Part shown: positions 60,976 to 64,000 of the stretch, piece after piece | Position numbering within the stretch: position 1 is the first letter of the stretch | Layout: the number at the start of each line of letters is the position of its first letter | Assembly (NCBI RefSeq): GCF_003014535.1 | Contig: NZ_PYGD01000002.1 | Span: forward strand, 248,001-312,000 | DNA length: 64,000 nucleotides | From: Taibaiella chishuiensis | Lineage (GTDB): Bacteria > Bacteroidota > Bacteroidia > Chitinophagales > Chitinophagaceae | Direction: 5' to 3' | Position numbers and translations under genes: made by a program | Notes under the pieces: generated by a model | The model's input: the letters and a program-made list of their open reading frames with translations, nothing else | What the model was told of the DNA's origin: nothing | The model's database searches: none

Positions 60976-61335
60976 TTACTGGCCCATAAGTTGGACCCAG
61001 TTGCGTACCATTTGTTGCAGGGCTTTTTTATTCGCTTTAACAGCAGCCATATCATAGAATTTGGCATAGACCTTGCCTTTAGTGGCCTCTTCAAAAAAAT
61101 CGGATACTTTGGGCAGCAGGTCGCCTTTATGAAAGATCACGGCTACATACTTCATGATCTTCGGATTGATCGTTGCCATATCGCCTTTGTAGGCATAACT
61201 GGGCCCGCCCCATTTAATATCTTCTGTAATGCCGGGCGCTGCTTCGCGGATGATCTTGCATACCGCTTCCAGTTCGGCTTTCAGGGGATGTTCCAGCCCG
61301 GCCATAAAGGCGTTTACTTTTGTTGTGTTTTCCAT
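60976..61335 (-). CDS. DUF1801 family protein
   Basis: 119 residues from ATG 61335 (MENTTKVNAF). The YdhG/DUF1801 signature is present: EDIKWGGPSYAYKGDMATI and the K-rich FFEEATKGKVYAKFYDM. It is a small alpha/beta protein related to frataxin-fold YdhG proteins, and its function is not established. The adjacent SRPBCC gene is downstream by 32 nt. The longer frame upstream runs into the region in front of the divergent acetyltransferase gene. Confidence 0.88.
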   Translation of the reverse strand: MENTTKVNAFMAGLEHPLKAELEAVCKIIREAAPGITEDIKWGGPSYAYKGDMATINPKIMKYVAVIFHKGDLLPKVSDFFEEATKGKVYAKFYDMAAVKANKKALQQMVRNWVQLMGQ

Positions 61336-61495
61336 AGCAATGTCTTGTTCTAGGCAAAGGTCTTGCAATACCGCCTCCCGCCAAAGGGGGGATTCAGACA
61401 AAAAAGCGGGTATAATGCGCCGTTCTTTGCGTCGAGCCGCTCATAATTTGTTTAACTTGCCCTGGTTAATAGTACATCACGTTATATCCCGGTTT

Positions 61496-62344
61496 ATGGC
61501 CCATACACTTCGCTTCGCTACATTGGAACAGGTTGCAGCGGCACAATTGACAACAGTTTTTAATGCCGCTTTTGCAGAATATTTTGTACCGATTCAACTC
61601 AATACCGAACAGTTGCAGCAGAAACTGATCAACGATTCTGTAGTGTTAAGCCTCTCTGCCGGCGCTTTCGACGGGGACGAGCTCGTAGGGTTTATCCTGC
61701 ATGGCGCCGATACGGTGCAAGGGGAATTTACCGTATATAATGCCGGTACCGGCGTATTGCCCGCTTATCGCGGCCGGCAGGTAACGCAGGCCATGTACCG
61801 CTTTATATTACCTGTATTGAAGGCCCGGGGCGCCGCTAAGGCTTTGCTGGAAGTGATCGATAAGAACGAGCCGGCGATTAAAAGTTATAAGGCAACGGGT
61901 TATACCCAACAACGCGAATTCCTGTGTTTTAAAGGAACGCCGCAATTACCGGGAGCCGGTAATTGGGAGGTACAGGAAATACAGCAACCCGATTGGGCCT
62001 ATATGCAAACCTTCTGGGACTGGCAACCCGCCTGGCAGAACGGGCAGACGGCCTTGCGTAATGCAGGCAGTGCTTATCGTATAGCCGGTATCTGCGAAGG
62101 AGACCGGTTGGTGGCTTATGCAGCATACAACCAGCAGAACCGTATCGCGCAATTTGCCGTAGATAAAGCATACCGGGGCAGGGGATTGGCCACAGCGCTG
62201 TTCCGCCATATCAGCCAGGACGGTACAAAACCTGTGACGCTGGTTAATATCCCGGCAGATGCGGGCGCCACCCTTGCCTTCCTGGAAAGGGCAGGACTGG
62301 AAATGTTTATCAGGCAATACGAAATGGCTATGCCCCTGAGCTAA
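61496..62344 (+). CDS. Tandem GNAT acetyltransferase
   Basis: 282 residues from ATG 61496 (MAHTLRFATLEQ). The longer frame overlaps the divergent DUF1801 gene and is excluded. Two GNAT domains lie in tandem. The first has GVLPAYRGRQVTQAMYRF and NEPAIKSYKATGY (about 75-130). The second has AVDKAYRGRGLATALFRH (about 220-240) followed by AGATLAFLERAGLE. Both carry acetyl-CoA pyrophosphate-binding loops, the second closer to consensus (RGRGLA). The substrate is unknown. The Crp/Fnr gene begins 11 nt downstream. Confidence 0.9.
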   Translation: MAHTLRFATLEQVAAAQLTTVFNAAFAEYFVPIQLNTEQLQQKLINDSVVLSLSAGAFDGDELVGFILHGADTVQGEFTVYNAGTGVLPAYRGRQVTQAMYRFILPVLKARGAAKALLEVIDKNEPAIKSYKATGYTQQREFLCFKGTPQLPGAGNWEVQEIQQPDWAYMQTFWDWQPAWQNGQTALRNAGSAYRIAGICEGDRLVAYAAYNQQNRIAQFAVDKAYRGRGLATALFRHISQDGTKPVTLVNIPADAGATLAFLERAGLEMFIRQYEMAMPLS

Positions 62345-62355
62345 TACGGAATACT

Positions 62356-62922
62356 ATGGAAAAGATCAGGGCGTATTTCGGGCAAATGACGGCCATGTCG
62401 GAGCAGGACTGGGCTTACTTCCGGTTGAAACTGGAACGGGTGGAACTGCCGCGTAAGACCCTGCTGTTGCGTGCAGGCCAGACCGAAAATTATTTGTCTT
62501 TTATCGAGGACGGTGCGGTACGGTATTATATGCCCGGCATAGAGCAGGAGCTCACTTTTGCCTTTACCTTTACCAACCAGTTCGTCAGCGCTTATGATTC
62601 CTTCCTGCTGCGCCAACCCTCCGTTTATCATGTAGAGACCCTTACGGCTACCACGCTGTGGCGGCTCAGCTACAAAGATCTGCAGGATGTTTACCGCGAA
62701 ACGGCCGTAGGTAACCTGGTGGGCCGGCTGGCCGCCGAAGACATTTTTATGAAGAAATCGCGCCGCGAGCTTTCCTTATTACAGGAGACAGCCGAAGAGC
62801 GTTACCTGGCGCTGTTTTCAGAGCAACCCCACCTCTTGTTGCAGGTGCCGCTTAAATATATTGCCTCCTATATCGGTGTTACACCACAGGCCCTGAGCCG
62901 TATCCGCCGGCGTATTTCTTAA
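62356..62922 (+). CDS. Crp/Fnr family transcriptional regulator
   Basis: A 188-residue regulator with a cyclic-nucleotide-binding fold (about 20-120: LLRAGQTENYLSFIEDGAVR) and a C-terminal HTH (KYIASYIGVTPQALSRIRR). It has no Cys cluster, so it is not an FNR-type oxygen sensor. It starts 11 nt after the acetyltransferase gene and precedes the DoxX gene by 58 nt, where the inverted repeat CAACTTT/AAAGTTG (62956-62974) overlaps a -7-like AACTTTG. It may regulate DoxX. Confidence 0.9.
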   Translation: MEKIRAYFGQMTAMSEQDWAYFRLKLERVELPRKTLLLRAGQTENYLSFIEDGAVRYYMPGIEQELTFAFTFTNQFVSAYDSFLLRQPSVYHVETLTATTLWRLSYKDLQDVYRETAVGNLVGRLAAEDIFMKKSRRELSLLQETAEERYLALFSEQPHLLLQVPLKYIASYIGVTPQALSRIRRRIS

Positions 62923-62955
62923 CCCGGGTTCATTGTCCGGCCGGAGGAATGGTCG

Positions 62956-62974
62956 CAACTTTGTAAAAAAGTTG
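62956..62974. promoter_or_regulatory. Inverted repeat overlapping a promoter-like box
   Basis: CAACTTT-GTAAA-AAAGTTG, 34 nt after the Crp/Fnr stop and 6 nt before ATG 62981. Confidence 0.35.
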
Positions 62975-62980
62975 AAACCC

Positions 62981-63433
62981 ATGAAACCACTCCTGTTGCT
63001 TTTAATCGTCTTTGTACTGGCCCTGCTGATCATGAAAGTAGCGGCGGCGGCGGTCGATATTGCCTTTGCGGCGCGTATTGCCATGGCTGCCATGTTGTTG
63101 TTTACCGCCCTGGGGCATTTCCTGTTTACTAAAGGTATGTCGATGATGCTGCCACCGGGCATCCCATACAGAACGGCCATCATTTATTTAACGGGGGTAT
63201 TCGAGATTACTGCCGCCCTGGGGCTGTTGGTGCCCGCGGTACGCATGCCTGTGGGCGTGGCGCTTATTGTTTTCTTTATCCTGCTGTTGCCCGCAAATAT
63301 TTATGCAGCCGCGCTGCATCTCGATTATGAAAAAGGGACCTATACCGGTAAAGGATTGGGCTATCTCTGGTTCCGCGTGCCGATGCAACTCTTATTTATC
63401 GCCTGGGTATACCTTTCGGCTGTCAGGTTTTAG
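62981..63433 (+). CDS. DoxX-like membrane protein
   Basis: 150 residues from ATG 62981 (MKPLLLLLIV). It has four hydrophobic segments with the DoxX pattern: ARIAMAAMLLFTALGHFLFT, then GIPYRTAIIYLTGVFEITAA, GVALIVFFILLLPANIYAA and FRVPMQLLFIAWVYLS. DoxX-family proteins are small quinone- or thiol-linked membrane proteins; the exact role is unknown. It is downstream of a Crp/Fnr regulator and is probably under its control. Confidence 0.86.
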   Translation: MKPLLLLLIVFVLALLIMKVAAAAVDIAFAARIAMAAMLLFTALGHFLFTKGMSMMLPPGIPYRTAIIYLTGVFEITAALGLLVPAVRMPVGVALIVFFILLLPANIYAAALHLDYEKGTYTGKGLGYLWFRVPMQLLFIAWVYLSAVRF

Positions 63434-63496
63434 GTCCGTAGCGGTTGTTACTACCGCCCTGACGGTTATCTTTGGTGTGTATTATACCTCTAACCT

Positions 63497-63958
63497 ATGT
63501 TTAGGATTTTTTTTATCACCCTCTGCCTGGTTATACCCGCCCTGCCTGCAGCCGCGCAACACGCGCCTGCCGTCTATAATAAGAAGCTGGCCGATAGCCT
63601 CGGCGCCGATGCCTATGGCATGAAAGGGTATGTACTGGTGATCCTGAAGACGGGACCGGCCGTCATGAAGGACAAAAAGATAACCGACAGCCTGTTTGCC
63701 GGGCACCTGGCCAATATAGGCCGGCTGGCGCATGAAGGTAAACTGGTGGTTGCCGGCCCGATGGGGAAAAACGACAAACAATACCGGGGCATTTTTATAC
63801 TTGCGGTTAAAGATAAAACAGAAGCGGAAGGCTTACTGGATACGGACCCTGCAGTAACGGCCGGGTTACTGGCCGCTGAACTGTACGACTGGTACGGCTC
63901 TGCGGCCCTGCCGGCTTACCTGGGCGTACACGAACAGATCGAACAAAAGAAGCCCTAG
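63497..63958 (+). CDS. Secreted YCII-related protein
   Basis: A 153-residue exported protein. The signal peptide (MFRIFFITLCLVIPALPAAA) is followed by a YCII-like ferredoxin-fold domain: KGYVLVILKTG near 43, FAGHLANIGRLAHEGKLVVA near 68-87 with the conserved His, and RGIFILAVKDKTEAEGLLD. The YCII domain is usually cytoplasmic, as in the 31946-32302 gene, so an exported version is less common. It ends 42 nt before the window edge. Confidence 0.85.
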   Translation: MFRIFFITLCLVIPALPAAAQHAPAVYNKKLADSLGADAYGMKGYVLVILKTGPAVMKDKKITDSLFAGHLANIGRLAHEGKLVVAGPMGKNDKQYRGIFILAVKDKTEAEGLLDTDPAVTAGLLAAELYDWYGSAALPAYLGVHEQIEQKKP

Positions 63959-64000
63959 GCGAACTTGCACCTATGGGGCCGGAATAAAGAAAAAGCCACA

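Overview
The window comes from a Bacteroidota chromosome, most probably the Chitinophagaceae (inferred from gene content, not from a marker gene). The evidence is type 9 secretion sorting domains (types A and B), FecI/FecR/TonB-receptor and Oar-like outer-membrane systems, TAnnTTTG-type -7 promoter boxes, few Shine-Dalgarno sequences, and double-glycine leader peptides of the Bacteroidota class I lanthipeptide type. No rRNA, tRNA or CRISPR array was recognised.

Layout. 1-0.9 kb: the end of a sialate O-acetylesterase-like gene and a doubtful secreted ORF. 1.0-6.8 kb: a complete RND efflux operon (adaptor, pump, outer-membrane factor). 6.9-9.3 kb: two short-chain dehydrogenases and an AraC regulator. 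9.4-13.5 kb, minus strand: a small secreted protein and two T9SS cargo proteins. 13.7-17.0 kb: a TPR sensor kinase with a NarL-type regulator, then a palindromic operator/promoter, a tiny hydrophobic ORF and a DUF4342 protein. 17.1-21.4 kb, minus strand: an ECF sigma / FecR / TonB-receptor unit. 21.8-28.0 kb is accessory in character: an orphan IS3 OrfA-like protein, two copies of a diverged repeat with GGATCAAGCGGAA inverted ends, an ankyrin protein, a Crp/Fnr regulator with an SDR, and a second copy of the operator/promoter plus tiny hydrophobic ORF. 28.0-35.4 kb: a methyltransferase, a thioesterase, two AhpD-like proteins, an epimerase, YCII plus an ECF42-like sigma factor, a P-loop kinase, and an HxlR/SDR divergent pair.

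35.4-41.3 kb, minus strand, is a lanthipeptide-type locus: five leader peptides, four sharing a T-S-x-G-x-C-[ST]-G-x-x-C-C core, with a LytS/LytTR two-component system, a LanC-like cyclase with all zinc ligands, and a pentapeptide-repeat protein. No LanB dehydratase or peptidase-transporter is in the window. 41.5-47.8 kb: a secreted protein, an Oar-like TonB receptor, a glycerophosphodiesterase and a nucleotide pyrophosphatase/phosphodiesterase, a plausible phosphate-scavenging set. 47.9-51.4 kb, minus strand: a copper-resistance set (multicopper oxidase fused to a C-terminal CopB-like domain, DUF3347, His-rich protein). 51.5-64 kb: a cupin, signal peptidase I, a large secreted nuclease, an AraC regulator, cytochrome c with DUF1772, DUF1348, SRPBCC/DUF1801, a tandem GNAT, Crp/Fnr with DoxX, and a secreted YCII-like protein.

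The most unusual signals are the multi-precursor lanthipeptide locus without LanB, the two identically spaced operator/promoter units that each precede a 25-27 residue hydrophobic ORF, the repeat pair bracketing the 23-27 kb genes, and a terminator hairpin whose T-run ends at the start codon of the ECF42-like sigma gene.
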